From contig NZ_QGDC01000002.1 in assembly GCF_003324525.1 (NCBI RefSeq), forward strand, positions 372,001 to 436,000: 64,000 bases of DNA, read 5' to 3'. Of this stretch, positions 25,174-33,656 are shown piece by piece (the stretch's first letter is position 1; every line of letters starts with the position of its first letter). The DNA comes from Mucilaginibacter hurinus (lineage in GTDB: Bacteria > Bacteroidota > Bacteroidia > Sphingobacteriales > Sphingobacteriaceae). The notes beneath the pieces are model-generated. The model was not told the origin of the DNA. It saw nothing but the letters and a program-made list of their open reading frames with translations, and ran no database searches. The position numbers and the translations under genes were made by a program.

Positions 25174-26673
25174 ATGGATAATAACAGGAAAGTTTCAGAT
25201 AGCAGAGTTGACGTGGTTTTAATAGGCGCAGGTATTATGAGCGCCACTTTAGGTGTAATGCTTAAAGAACTTCAGCCCGACATTAATATTGAGATATTTG
25301 AACGCCTTGACGTATTGGCCGCTGAGAGTTCGGACGCGATGAACAATGCAGGAACAGGCCACTCTGCTTTTTGCGAGTTAAATTACACACCTCAGCGCCC
25401 GGATGGTTCCATTGAAATTAAAAAAGCGATAAACATCGCCGAACAATTTGAAATAAGCAAAGAGTTTTGGGCTTTTTTGATAGAAAACGACTACGTTAGC
25501 TCACCAAAGGATTTTATTGTTAAAGTTCCGCACATGAGCTTTGTTTGGGGCGCTGACAATGTAACTTACCTGAAAAAAAGACAGGAAGCCCTAACAAAGC
25601 ATCACTTTTTTAAAGGCATGTTGTACTCCGAAGACAGGGAGCAACTGAAACAATGGATACCCTTAATAATGGAAGGCCGTAACGACACCGAAAAGGTATC
25701 GGCCACTTACATGGACATTGGCACTGACGTGAATTTTGGAACGCTCACCCGTATATTATTTGATAAACTAAGCAAACAACCAGGGGTTAACCTGCACATT
25801 AACCATGATGTGGAAGATATAAACCGTAAACGCGACGGAAGCTGGCAGGTAAAAGTAAAAGATAAAATTACAGGCGAATGCCGTAAGGTTAATACAACAT
25901 TTGTATTTGTAGGTGCAGGCGGCGGCGCCTTGCCCCTGTTGCAAAAATCTGGTATTCGCGAAAGCCGGGGCTTCGGCGGTTTCCCGGTAAGCGGGCAATG
26001 GCTGGTTTGCAGAAACGAAGATGTTATTAAGCAGCATAATGCAAAAGTGTATGGCAAAGCATCTGTCGGTTCTCCCCCAATGTCGGTACCGCATTTAGAT
26101 AGCCGACTGGTAAATGGGAAAAAAGAACTGCTTTTTGGGCCGTACGCAGGTTTTTCTACACGGTTTTTAAAGAAAGGCTCGCTGCTTGATCTCTTCAAAT
26201 CAATCAAGTTCAATAATATTCGTCCGCTGCTGTCTGTTGGACTGCATGAAATGGCTTTAACAAAATACCTGATAAGCCAGGTACTACAATCACCGGCCGA
26301 CCGACTGAAAGCGTTACAAGATTATTACCCGAACGCCAAAGCCGAAGACTGGACACTTGACAATGCCGGACAACGCGTACAGATCATCAAAAAAGATGAA
26401 AAACGGGGCGGCAAATTAGAGTTCGGTACGGAAGTAGTAACCTCTGCCGACGGCACCATATCCGCCCTGCTTGGGGCTTCGCCGGGGGCGTCAACATCGG
26501 TACCTATAATGATTACCCTGCTTGAGCGCTGCTTTAAAACCAAAATAACTTCACCGGCATGGCAGGACAAGCTACGGCAAATGATACCATCCTACGGCCA
26601 ATCGTTATCAAAGGATGAGGCGTTGGCTGACGCGACGAGAGAGCGGACAAGTAAGGTGTTGGGGTTGGATTAA
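25174..26673 (+). CDS. mqo: Malate:quinone oxidoreductase
   Basis: A peripheral membrane FAD enzyme oxidising malate to oxaloacetate and passing electrons to quinone, replacing or supplementing malate dehydrogenase in the TCA cycle. The 499-residue protein has the FAD-binding motif VDVVLIGAGIMSATLG, the DAMNNAGTGHSAFCELNYTP signature, VFVGAGGGALPLLQKSGI, and the C-terminal TSADGTISALLGASPGASTS segment. The length is normal. It ends close to the convergent TonB-domain gene. Confidence 0.96.
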   Translation: MDNNRKVSDSRVDVVLIGAGIMSATLGVMLKELQPDINIEIFERLDVLAAESSDAMNNAGTGHSAFCELNYTPQRPDGSIEIKKAINIAEQFEISKEFWAFLIENDYVSSPKDFIVKVPHMSFVWGADNVTYLKKRQEALTKHHFFKGMLYSEDREQLKQWIPLIMEGRNDTEKVSATYMDIGTDVNFGTLTRILFDKLSKQPGVNLHINHDVEDINRKRDGSWQVKVKDKITGECRKVNTTFVFVGAGGGALPLLQKSGIRESRGFGGFPVSGQWLVCRNEDVIKQHNAKVYGKASVGSPPMSVPHLDSRLVNGKKELLFGPYAGFSTRFLKKGSLLDLFKSIKFNNIRPLLSVGLHEMALTKYLISQVLQSPADRLKALQDYYPNAKAEDWTLDNAGQRVQIIKKDEKRGGKLEFGTEVVTSADGTISALLGASPGASTSVPIMITLLERCFKTKITSPAWQDKLRQMIPSYGQSLSKDEALADATRERTSKVLGLD

Positions 26674-26697
26674 TTTACATCACTATCAAAGCGCATG

Positions 26698-28056
26698 TTA
26701 AAGCCTGACATATTCTAAAGCGGCAGTTCCATTCTTAAATTTTATCGCAATTTTTAATTTCAAAGGTTTTGTTAGTGTAACTTTTGATACCCAGGGTCCG
26801 GAGGAGCGTATAATTCTTATCGCTTCTTCATTAAAAACATCTTTTGAAGACTGTTCCACATCTATGTTTGAAAGTTGTCCATTAGGTGTTGCAGTAACGG
26901 CCAAATACACTACATCTGAATAGCTATCTTTCAGCTGGGGATATTTTACATTTTTTTTCACGTACTCGTTCAGTGCGCTTAAACTACCTTTATACATCGG
27001 CAGATCATCTACTGCATGAAATTCGTTTTCGACCCTTAAAAATAGCTTTACCGATTCCTTAATGCCGTTTTTTAATATGTAAACCGTTTGAGTGCTGTCA
27101 TTTTCCCAAATGGTCCATTCGCCATGTGGCACTTTATTTTTTACCGGACCCGACCGGGTTACCTTACTAAATAACTCATCATATTCGATCCACTGTCCAT
27201 CACCCTTCACGGTCATAACATTCCCTAATGAATCCCTGCATTCTATATAACGTACAGGCCAATCACGGCTTACCGGATCATGTTCTCTTTCCGAGTGAAG
27301 TTTACCGTTTGGATAATATAAATACTCTTTGCCGTCTTTTCGTTCACGTTCATTATAGGTAGTTACTGATTTTTTAAAGCCGTGCTGGTAATAATCAATT
27401 CCTGTACCCGTCAGGTATAAGTTGCCATTAATTTGGTTTATAAAACCATTGAATTTAATCTTACCCGTTTTATAATACTGCCGCAGTTGATGCCACCGCG
27501 GGTTTGATTTATAGGGCGGATAAATAAGTGTTATATAATCTGCATCTTCTTTTTTATGCACTAACTGAGCAGGATATTTATAATATTGCACTAAGGTGTC
27601 GGTTGCCGGTAGCTTAATTGGTTCGGTTTTTGTTTCGCCATTTGCTAAATTAAAAGCAACAGGTATAGTACATCGAACCCGCACAGGCTCATTGTTTACC
27701 GTACCCGGCTTCCACCTTGGCGACAGAGTTAACACCCTTATTACCTCCTCATCATAGCCCCAGCCTAATCTTTTTAAAATTGCAATATTTGACAACACAC
27801 CATTTTTTTCAACTATAAAGGTTACAAAAACACGTCCCTGTACATTACGCTCCCTTGCCCTGGCAGGGTACCGGGTATTCCTGGCTAAAAATTTACTGAA
27901 CTCATTTGGACCTCCCGGAAATTCCGGCGCTACATCAACTGCAGTGTAAACATCGTCCTCGCCGGGAGTATGTTTTTTTAAGGTATCACTTTCGGATTGC
28001 GCTTTACAAATCAGCACGGGTATTACCAACAGAAAAAATAATAAGGTTCTAAGCAT
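26698..28056 (-). CDS. Protein with two TonB C-terminal domains flanking MORN-like repeats
   Basis: A signal peptide (ends near ICKAQS) is followed by a TonB-type C-terminal domain (about 40-145: FPGGPNEFSKFLARN, VFVTFIVEKNGVLSNI). A middle region has YwqK/MORN-like strands (GNLYLTGTGIDYYQHG, KEYLYYPNGKLHSEREHD, GEWTIWEND), and a second TonB-like domain closes the protein (about 360-450: YKGSLSALNEYVKKNVKYP, VVYLAVTATPNGQLSNIDV). There is no proline-rich spacer and no clear membrane anchor beyond the signal peptide, so it is unlikely to be a classical energy transducer. It may be a periplasmic or surface binding protein. The ATG at 28056 is preferred over the TTG two codons upstream. Confidence 0.8.
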   Translation of the reverse strand: MLRTLLFFLLVIPVLICKAQSESDTLKKHTPGEDDVYTAVDVAPEFPGGPNEFSKFLARNTRYPARARERNVQGRVFVTFIVEKNGVLSNIAILKRLGWGYDEEVIRVLTLSPRWKPGTVNNEPVRVRCTIPVAFNLANGETKTEPIKLPATDTLVQYYKYPAQLVHKKEDADYITLIYPPYKSNPRWHQLRQYYKTGKIKFNGFINQINGNLYLTGTGIDYYQHGFKKSVTTYNERERKDGKEYLYYPNGKLHSEREHDPVSRDWPVRYIECRDSLGNVMTVKGDGQWIEYDELFSKVTRSGPVKNKVPHGEWTIWENDSTQTVYILKNGIKESVKLFLRVENEFHAVDDLPMYKGSLSALNEYVKKNVKYPQLKDSYSDVVYLAVTATPNGQLSNIDVEQSSKDVFNEEAIRIIRSSGPWVSKVTLTKPLKLKIAIKFKNGTAALEYVRL

Positions 28057-28163
28057 CCCCAAATATCCAAAATTTAAAAATCCTCTTCAAACCACTTTAT
28101 ATAAAACCATTACTTGTTTTTTATATTTTTGCTGGCAGCGCAGGATAACCCCTCGCCTTATAA

Positions 28164-29114
28164 ATGGATATATCAGTAGTAATACCCCTTTACGATGAAG
28201 TTGAATCATTGCCTGAGCTTACCTCGTGGATAAAAGGGGTGATGGATAATAACCGGTTTAGTTACGAAGTGATATTGGTTGATGACGGCAGCAAGGATGG
28301 CTCGTGGGATATGATTTGCCGTTTAAAAGAGCAAAACCCGCATCTGAAAGGAATTAAATTTAGGCGGAACTACGGTAAATCGGCCGCGCTAAATGTAGGG
28401 TTTGAAGCTGCCCAGGGCGATGTGGTGATTACCATGGATGCTGACCTGCAGGACAGCCCCGATGAGATACCTGAACTATACCGCCGTATCACACAAGAGA
28501 AGTATGACCTGGTATCAGGCTGGAAAGCCAAACGGTATGACCCCATAAGCAAAACCCTGCCTACCAAGTTATTCAATTCAGCTACACGCCGCATGTCGGG
28601 CATACATAACCTGCATGATTTTAATTGTGGTCTGAAAGCGTACCGTAGAGATGTTGTAAAGAATATTGAGGTTTATGGTGAAATGCACCGGTATATACCG
28701 GTAATTGCCAAATGGGCCGGTTTTACAAAAATCGGCGAGCAAACAGTTGAACACCGGGCACGCAAGTACGGCAAAACGAAGTTTGGCTTAAGCCGCTTTG
28801 TTAACGGTTTCCTTGATCTGCTTTCTATATTCTTTGTGGGGAAGTTTGGCAAACGCCCCATGCACTTTTTTGGCACACTTGGGGTGCTTAGCTTTTTTGC
28901 GGGCACGGTAATGGCTTTGTGGATCATAGTTGAAAAGCTATACCACATAAGCCGGAACGAGCACTACAGGGATGCCACTGATAACCCCTTGTTTTATATA
29001 GCCCTGGTAGCAATTATACTAGGCTCACAGCTGTTTTTAACCGGCTTTGTTGCCGAATTGGTATCACGCAGCGCTCCCGAACGCAACAATTACCAGGTAG
29101 AGGAGGTAATTTAA
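28164..29114 (+). CDS. Family 2 glycosyltransferase with C-terminal membrane helices (polyprenyl-phosphate type)
   Basis: A 316-residue inner-membrane protein. The GT-A domain (about 1-225) starts SVVIPLYDEVESLPEL, has the DXD-like VITMDADLQDSPDEIP, and HDFNCGLKAYRRDVV near the acceptor site. Two C-terminal membrane segments (about 238-258 and 273-300) match DPM1/GtrB-like enzymes that load sugars on undecaprenyl phosphate. It begins a run of four co-oriented genes whose gaps are mostly under 10 bases, all likely envelope-related. Confidence 0.92.
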   Translation: MDISVVIPLYDEVESLPELTSWIKGVMDNNRFSYEVILVDDGSKDGSWDMICRLKEQNPHLKGIKFRRNYGKSAALNVGFEAAQGDVVITMDADLQDSPDEIPELYRRITQEKYDLVSGWKAKRYDPISKTLPTKLFNSATRRMSGIHNLHDFNCGLKAYRRDVVKNIEVYGEMHRYIPVIAKWAGFTKIGEQTVEHRARKYGKTKFGLSRFVNGFLDLLSIFFVGKFGKRPMHFFGTLGVLSFFAGTVMALWIIVEKLYHISRNEHYRDATDNPLFYIALVAIILGSQLFLTGFVAELVSRSAPERNNYQVEEVI

Positions 29115-29157
29115 ATTAATAACCATCCGTTATTGCGAGTAATAGTAGTAAGCAAAA

Positions 29158-30129
29158 ATGTTTTTCTCCATCATCATCCCGTTATACAACCGTCCGCAGG
29201 AGATAAAAGAATTGCTGGAAAGCCTTACCCTGCAAACTTACAAACAGTTTGAGGTTTTAGTAATTGAGGATGGTTCGGTTATGGACGCCGCAGAAATAGT
29301 AAGGGGCTTTGCGACCACGCTTGATGTTACTTATTATGTAAAACCCAACGAAGGCCAGGGCTTTACCCGCAATTATGGCTTTGAACGTGCCAGGGGCGAT
29401 TACTTTATCATTTTTGATTCGGACTGCCTTATACCTGCCGATTACTTAGAAATCGTTAATAACTCGTTAAACCTCAGCTGGCTGGATATGTATGGCGGGC
29501 CAGACGCGGCGCACCCTTCCTTCACCCCTATTCAAAAAGCCATTAGTTACAGCATGACATCCCCTTTTACTACCGGTGGTATACGCGGCAGTAAAAAAAA
29601 TATGGGCGGACAGTTTCATCCACGTAGCTTCAACATGGGCGTATCACGTAAGGTTTGGGAAACAGTTGGCGGATTTATTATTACCCGATCGGGCGAGGAT
29701 ATCGAGTATAGCATCAGGGTACATGCAGCCGGTTTTAAAATTGGTCTAATACCGGAAGCCGGCGTTTATCACAAGCGGCGTACTAACTTTATGCAGTTTT
29801 ATAAACAGGCGCATTTTTTTGGCCGGGCGCGTATAAATATTTACAAGTTCTTCCCCCGGCAGCTTAAAGCTGTGCATTTTTTTCCGGCATTGTTTACCTT
29901 ATGGCTTATTTTTACCCTGGTGGCCAATGTATTCGGCTGGCGGTTAGCAGATTTGTGTAACTTTTTGCTGGCGGTATACATTTTGTTAATATTTTTTCAC
30001 GCCTGGTGGAAAAACAAATCAGCAAAAATCGCATTTTTGAGCATAGCTACCGCATTCATTCAGCTCACCGCCTACGGATTAGGTTTTATGCAGGATTTAG
30101 CGCGGCGTATTATTCTTAAACAGTTTTAA
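29158..30129 (+). CDS. Family 2 glycosyltransferase with C-terminal membrane segments
   Basis: A 323-residue protein. The GT-A fold begins FSIIIPLYNRPQEIKELLES, with VLVIEDGS, the DXD motif in DYFIIFDSDCLIP (Asp-Ser-Asp), and TRSGEDIEYSIRVHAAG as the catalytic base region. Hydrophobic segments near 245-265 and 270-285 and a late helix suggest membrane anchoring. It lies 43 bases after the first glycosyltransferase gene. The acceptor is unknown. Confidence 0.9.
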   Translation: MFFSIIIPLYNRPQEIKELLESLTLQTYKQFEVLVIEDGSVMDAAEIVRGFATTLDVTYYVKPNEGQGFTRNYGFERARGDYFIIFDSDCLIPADYLEIVNNSLNLSWLDMYGGPDAAHPSFTPIQKAISYSMTSPFTTGGIRGSKKNMGGQFHPRSFNMGVSRKVWETVGGFIITRSGEDIEYSIRVHAAGFKIGLIPEAGVYHKRRTNFMQFYKQAHFFGRARINIYKFFPRQLKAVHFFPALFTLWLIFTLVANVFGWRLADLCNFLLAVYILLIFFHAWWKNKSAKIAFLSIATAFIQLTAYGLGFMQDLARRIILKQF

Positions 30130-30137
30130 ACATATTT

Positions 30138-30866
30138 ATGTACCATCCGTTTTCTATCATTGAAACATTAAAAACTTCATGGCACATTTATAAAAATAAC
30201 TTTGTAACCATTATAGTTTATTCGGCTATAACATTCATTTTACTTTCAATATTTACTGTAGCTATCGCCTTTACTGTAACACCCGAAAGCTTTGCAGCCA
30301 CAATGCTCATTTCTTTTATCATAATATTTATACAAGCTTACTCAACCCTGGGCCTGTATAAACTGATTTTTACCGTGATTGATAGTGAATATTATGAGTT
30401 TGAATTTTCGCAGATTGTCCCCACTGTTAAAATGGTAGTAAGCTATCTTGCGGTTATCTTTTTGCTGGCCTTTATTATAACAAATTATAACATTGGCGTT
30501 AATATGCTCGAAACCAATCCTGTAGTACAGGATATTATTATTACAGTGGGTACTCTGGGGGGGTTATATCTTGCATTGCGGATAATGTTTTTTAATAATT
30601 TTATTGTTGACGACCATTCCGGTCCGCTGGAATCTTTAAAACAAAGTTTCTCGTTAACAAAAGGCTATTTGTTAAAAATTGTAAGCGTTTTAGGCATAGT
30701 ACTTTTATTAATAGCAGTACCGGTCTATCTTTCAAAAATTTATGCCTTCATTTCGGTGGCAATGTTATTTAGCTATCCGTTTGTTAATATAGTACTGGCG
30801 GTCACTTATCGTAAGCTTGTTTTTAGTCATTCGGATATTGACGACGACGTTGCCGAAACAAATTAA
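30138..30866 (+). CDS. Six-helix integral membrane protein
   Basis: A 242-residue protein with about six membrane segments and an acidic C-terminus (HSDIDDDVAETN). The opening YHPFSIIETLKTSWHIYKNNF and the later SLKQSFSLTKGYLLKI resemble DUF975-type or GDPD-membrane-domain proteins, in which an amphipathic helix precedes paired hydrophobic helices. No catalytic motif is visible. It sits 8 bases after the second glycosyltransferase gene and 3 bases before the GH3-type gene, so it is probably a membrane partner of the same pathway. Confidence 0.7.
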   Translation: MYHPFSIIETLKTSWHIYKNNFVTIIVYSAITFILLSIFTVAIAFTVTPESFAATMLISFIIIFIQAYSTLGLYKLIFTVIDSEYYEFEFSQIVPTVKMVVSYLAVIFLLAFIITNYNIGVNMLETNPVVQDIIITVGTLGGLYLALRIMFFNNFIVDDHSGPLESLKQSFSLTKGYLLKIVSVLGIVLLLIAVPVYLSKIYAFISVAMLFSYPFVNIVLAVTYRKLVFSHSDIDDDVAETN

Positions 30867-30869
30867 GCT

Positions 30870-32369
30870 ATGGGTTTAAAAGCCATTTTAAGTAAAGTAT
30901 TTGCGGCATATGTAAACAGGCAGCTAAACCATCAGCGCAAAAATGCCGTCGCCCTGCAGCAAAAAACCTTTTTGCAAATTGTTACACGGGCGCAAAATAC
31001 CGATTTTGGCAGGGCACATAATTTCAGCGGAATAAAAACCTACCAGGATTTTAAAAACCAGGTACCCATACGTGATTATGAAGAACTTCGCCCCTATATT
31101 GAGCGGGTAACTAAAGGCGAAGAGAACGTAATGTGGCCCGGCAAACCGGCTTACCTTACCAAAACCTCGGGTACTACATCGGGTGTAAAATACATTCCAA
31201 TCAGCAAGGAAAGCATGCCTGAGCACATTAAGGCTGCGCGTAATGCCTTGCTCAGTTACATTTACGAAACCGGCAATTCAGATTTTGTTGATGGAAAGAT
31301 GATATTTTTGCAGGGTAGTCCTACGCTTGCAGAAAAAGCAGGCATACAAACCGGGCGCCTATCAGGTATTGTGGCACACCACGTGCCTGCTTATCTGCAA
31401 AAAAACCGCCTGCCTAGTTACGAGGTGAATTGCATTGAGGATTGGGAGCAGAAAGTTGACGCCATAGTTGAAGAAACGTCAAAAGAAGACATGCGACTGA
31501 TATCGGGCATACCGCCCTGGTGCCAGATGTATTTCGACAGGCTTTCGGCAAAATATGGCGGTAAAAAGATAAAGGACATTTTCCCGAATTTTAAATTGTA
31601 CGTATACGGTGGCGTAAATTACGAGCCATATCGCAAGCGGATGGAAGACAGCATAGGCTTTGCGATAGATACGATTGAAACCTACCCGGCATCAGAAGGC
31701 TTTATCGCTTTCCAGGATTCGCAAAACGAAAAAGGTCTGTTGCTGCTGGTAGATGCGGGTATATTTTATGAATTTGTGCCTGCGGATGAATATTTTAATG
31801 ACACCCCTACCCGTGTTAGCCTTGAAGACGTAGAACTGGATAAAAATTACGCGCTGATACTTAACACAAACGCAGGGCTGTGGGGCTATAGCATAGGCGA
31901 TACCGTTAAATTTGTGTCTAAAAATCCATATAAGATAGTTGTCAGCGGACGCATAAAGCATTATATATCAGCCTTTGGGGAACATGTAATTGGTGAGGAA
32001 GTTGAGCACGCACTCATGAGCGTGGCAAAAGAAGAAGGCGTTGACGTAGTAGAATTTACTGTGGCACCGCAAGTAACGCCCCCACCCGGCCAGCTGCCTT
32101 ACCATGAATGGTTTGTTGAATTTGGGCAACAACCAAAAGATTTAAAAGCATTTGCCTTAAAGGTGGACCAGGCCTTACAGAAAAAAAATATTTACTATTT
32201 CGACCTTATTGAGGGTAACATTTTGCAGCCTTTGATTGTCCAAAGCCTAAAAAAAGATACCTTTATAAATTACATGCGGAGCCAGGGTAAGCTGGGTGGG
32301 CAAAACAAAGTGCCACGCTTGTCAAACGACAGGAAGATCGCAGATGAATTGGAGGGGTATATCAACTAA
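30870..32369 (+). CDS. GH3-type acyl-acid amido synthetase
   Basis: A 499-residue member of the GH3 (auxin-responsive promoter) branch of the adenylating enzymes; plant members join an acyl acid to an amino acid via acyl-AMP. The three nucleotide motifs are visible: TKTSGTTSGVKYIPIS, ETYPASEGFIAFQ and GYSIGDTVKF. The C-terminal lid follows (ISAFGEHVIGEEVEHAL). The acyl and amine substrates of bacterial members are unknown. It directly follows glycosyltransferase and membrane protein genes, suggesting modification of a lipid or envelope precursor. Confidence 0.9.
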   Translation: MGLKAILSKVFAAYVNRQLNHQRKNAVALQQKTFLQIVTRAQNTDFGRAHNFSGIKTYQDFKNQVPIRDYEELRPYIERVTKGEENVMWPGKPAYLTKTSGTTSGVKYIPISKESMPEHIKAARNALLSYIYETGNSDFVDGKMIFLQGSPTLAEKAGIQTGRLSGIVAHHVPAYLQKNRLPSYEVNCIEDWEQKVDAIVEETSKEDMRLISGIPPWCQMYFDRLSAKYGGKKIKDIFPNFKLYVYGGVNYEPYRKRMEDSIGFAIDTIETYPASEGFIAFQDSQNEKGLLLLVDAGIFYEFVPADEYFNDTPTRVSLEDVELDKNYALILNTNAGLWGYSIGDTVKFVSKNPYKIVVSGRIKHYISAFGEHVIGEEVEHALMSVAKEEGVDVVEFTVAPQVTPPPGQLPYHEWFVEFGQQPKDLKAFALKVDQALQKKNIYYFDLIEGNILQPLIVQSLKKDTFINYMRSQGKLGGQNKVPRLSNDRKIADELEGYIN

Positions 32370-32374
32370 TAATA

Positions 32375-32443
32375 CGTCATTGCGAGGTACGAAGCAATCT
32401 ATGGCAATCTGATTATGAGGTTGCTTCGGACTTCGTAATGACG
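32375..32443. repeat. REP-like intergenic palindrome (copy 2)
   Basis: The left arm occupies 32375-32399 and the right arm GGTTGCTTCGGACTTCGTAATGACG-like sequence 32419-32443; they form an imperfect inverted repeat. The left arm is identical, in opposite orientation, to the right arm of the element at 21595-21619 across 25 bases. It lies between the GH3-type gene and dxr. Confidence 0.75.
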
Positions 32444-32450
32444 ACGGAAT

Positions 32451-33656
32451 ATGCAGAACGCAACTACCAATATTAAAAACATCGCCATACTGGGTTCTAC
32501 AGGCAGTATTGGCACCCAGGCATTAGAGGTGGCAGCTGAAAATACCAACTTATTTAAAGTTGTATTACTTACCGCCAACACCAGCGCAGACCTGCTGATA
32601 CAACAGGCCATTGCTTTTAAACCTGCGCACGTGGCTATATGCGATGAAAGCAAGTACGATACCGTAAAGCAAGCGCTCGCTCCCTTCGATATACAGGTAC
32701 ACGCCGGCCATAAAGCGGTTTCGCAACTGGTTACCCTTGCAGAAATTGATACGGTATTAACCGCCATGGTAGGATTCGCTGGTTTAGAATCAACCATCGC
32801 TGCGATACAGGCAGGCAAGCACATAGCGTTGGCCAATAAAGAAACCCTGGTAGTAGCCGGCGAACTGGTTATGGCGCTCGCAAAAAAACACAGTGTAAGC
32901 ATATTGCCTGTAGATTCAGAACACTCCGCTATATTTCAATGCCTGGTGGGCGAAGAAAACAATTCAATAGAAAAGATTATTCTGACTGCCTCCGGCGGCC
33001 CGTTCAGAGGTAAAGACGCTGAATTTTTAGCGAATGTAACCCGGGAAGACGCGCTGAAACATCCAAACTGGGTGATGGGCGCTAAGATTACTATCGATTC
33101 GGCATCGTTAATGAATAAGGGCCTGGAGGTGATAGAGGCAAAATGGCTGTTTGGATTAACGGCCGAACAAATAGACGTAATTGTTCATCCGCAATCAATC
33201 ATTCATTCGATGGTGCAGTTTACAGACGGCTCTGTTAAGGCACAAATGGGATTACCCGATATGAAACTTCCTATACAATACGCGCTGGGGTATCCGCAAC
33301 GTATTGCCAACACGTATAAAAGATTTAGCTTTACCGATTACCCAAGTCTCACTTTTGAACAGCCCGACTTAGATACCTTCCGTAACCTGGCGTTGGTTTT
33401 TAATGCGCTTGAAAAGGGCGGCAATATGCCCTGCATTGTTAATGCCGCAAATGAGGTAGCTGTGGCAGCTTTTCTTGATAGGCAGATCGGTTTTTTAGCC
33501 ATGAGTGATATTATTGAGCGTTGTATGGAGCAAATAAACTTTATAGCCCAGCCCGCATTAACCGATTATTTGAATACTGACAAACAAACACGCATCTTTG
33601 CACAAAATTTAATAGCGCCTTTACCGTTAAAGGCAGAACAACTTGATAATAAATAA
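32451..33656 (+). CDS. dxr: 1-deoxy-D-xylulose 5-phosphate reductoisomerase
   Basis: Dxr makes 2-C-methyl-D-erythritol 4-phosphate, the first committed step of the MEP isoprenoid pathway. The 401-residue protein has the NADPH motif NIAILGSTGSIGTQALEV, ALANKETLVVAGEL, the metal-binding LPVDSEHSAIFQCL, TASGGPF, and SASLMNKGLEVIEA with substrate contacts. All key regions are present. It is followed without a gap by rseP, a frequent pairing across bacteria. A REP-like element separates it from the preceding gene. Confidence 0.97.
   Translation: MQNATTNIKNIAILGSTGSIGTQALEVAAENTNLFKVVLLTANTSADLLIQQAIAFKPAHVAICDESKYDTVKQALAPFDIQVHAGHKAVSQLVTLAEIDTVLTAMVGFAGLESTIAAIQAGKHIALANKETLVVAGELVMALAKKHSVSILPVDSEHSAIFQCLVGEENNSIEKIILTASGGPFRGKDAEFLANVTREDALKHPNWVMGAKITIDSASLMNKGLEVIEAKWLFGLTAEQIDVIVHPQSIIHSMVQFTDGSVKAQMGLPDMKLPIQYALGYPQRIANTYKRFSFTDYPSLTFEQPDLDTFRNLALVFNALEKGGNMPCIVNAANEVAVAAFLDRQIGFLAMSDIIERCMEQINFIAQPALTDYLNTDKQTRIFAQNLIAPLPLKAEQLDNK

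Noticed and set aside
29115-29157. CCGTTATTGCGAG fragment resembling the REP-like arm
   Set aside because: Only about 10 bases match and there is no paired arm; at most a decayed remnant.
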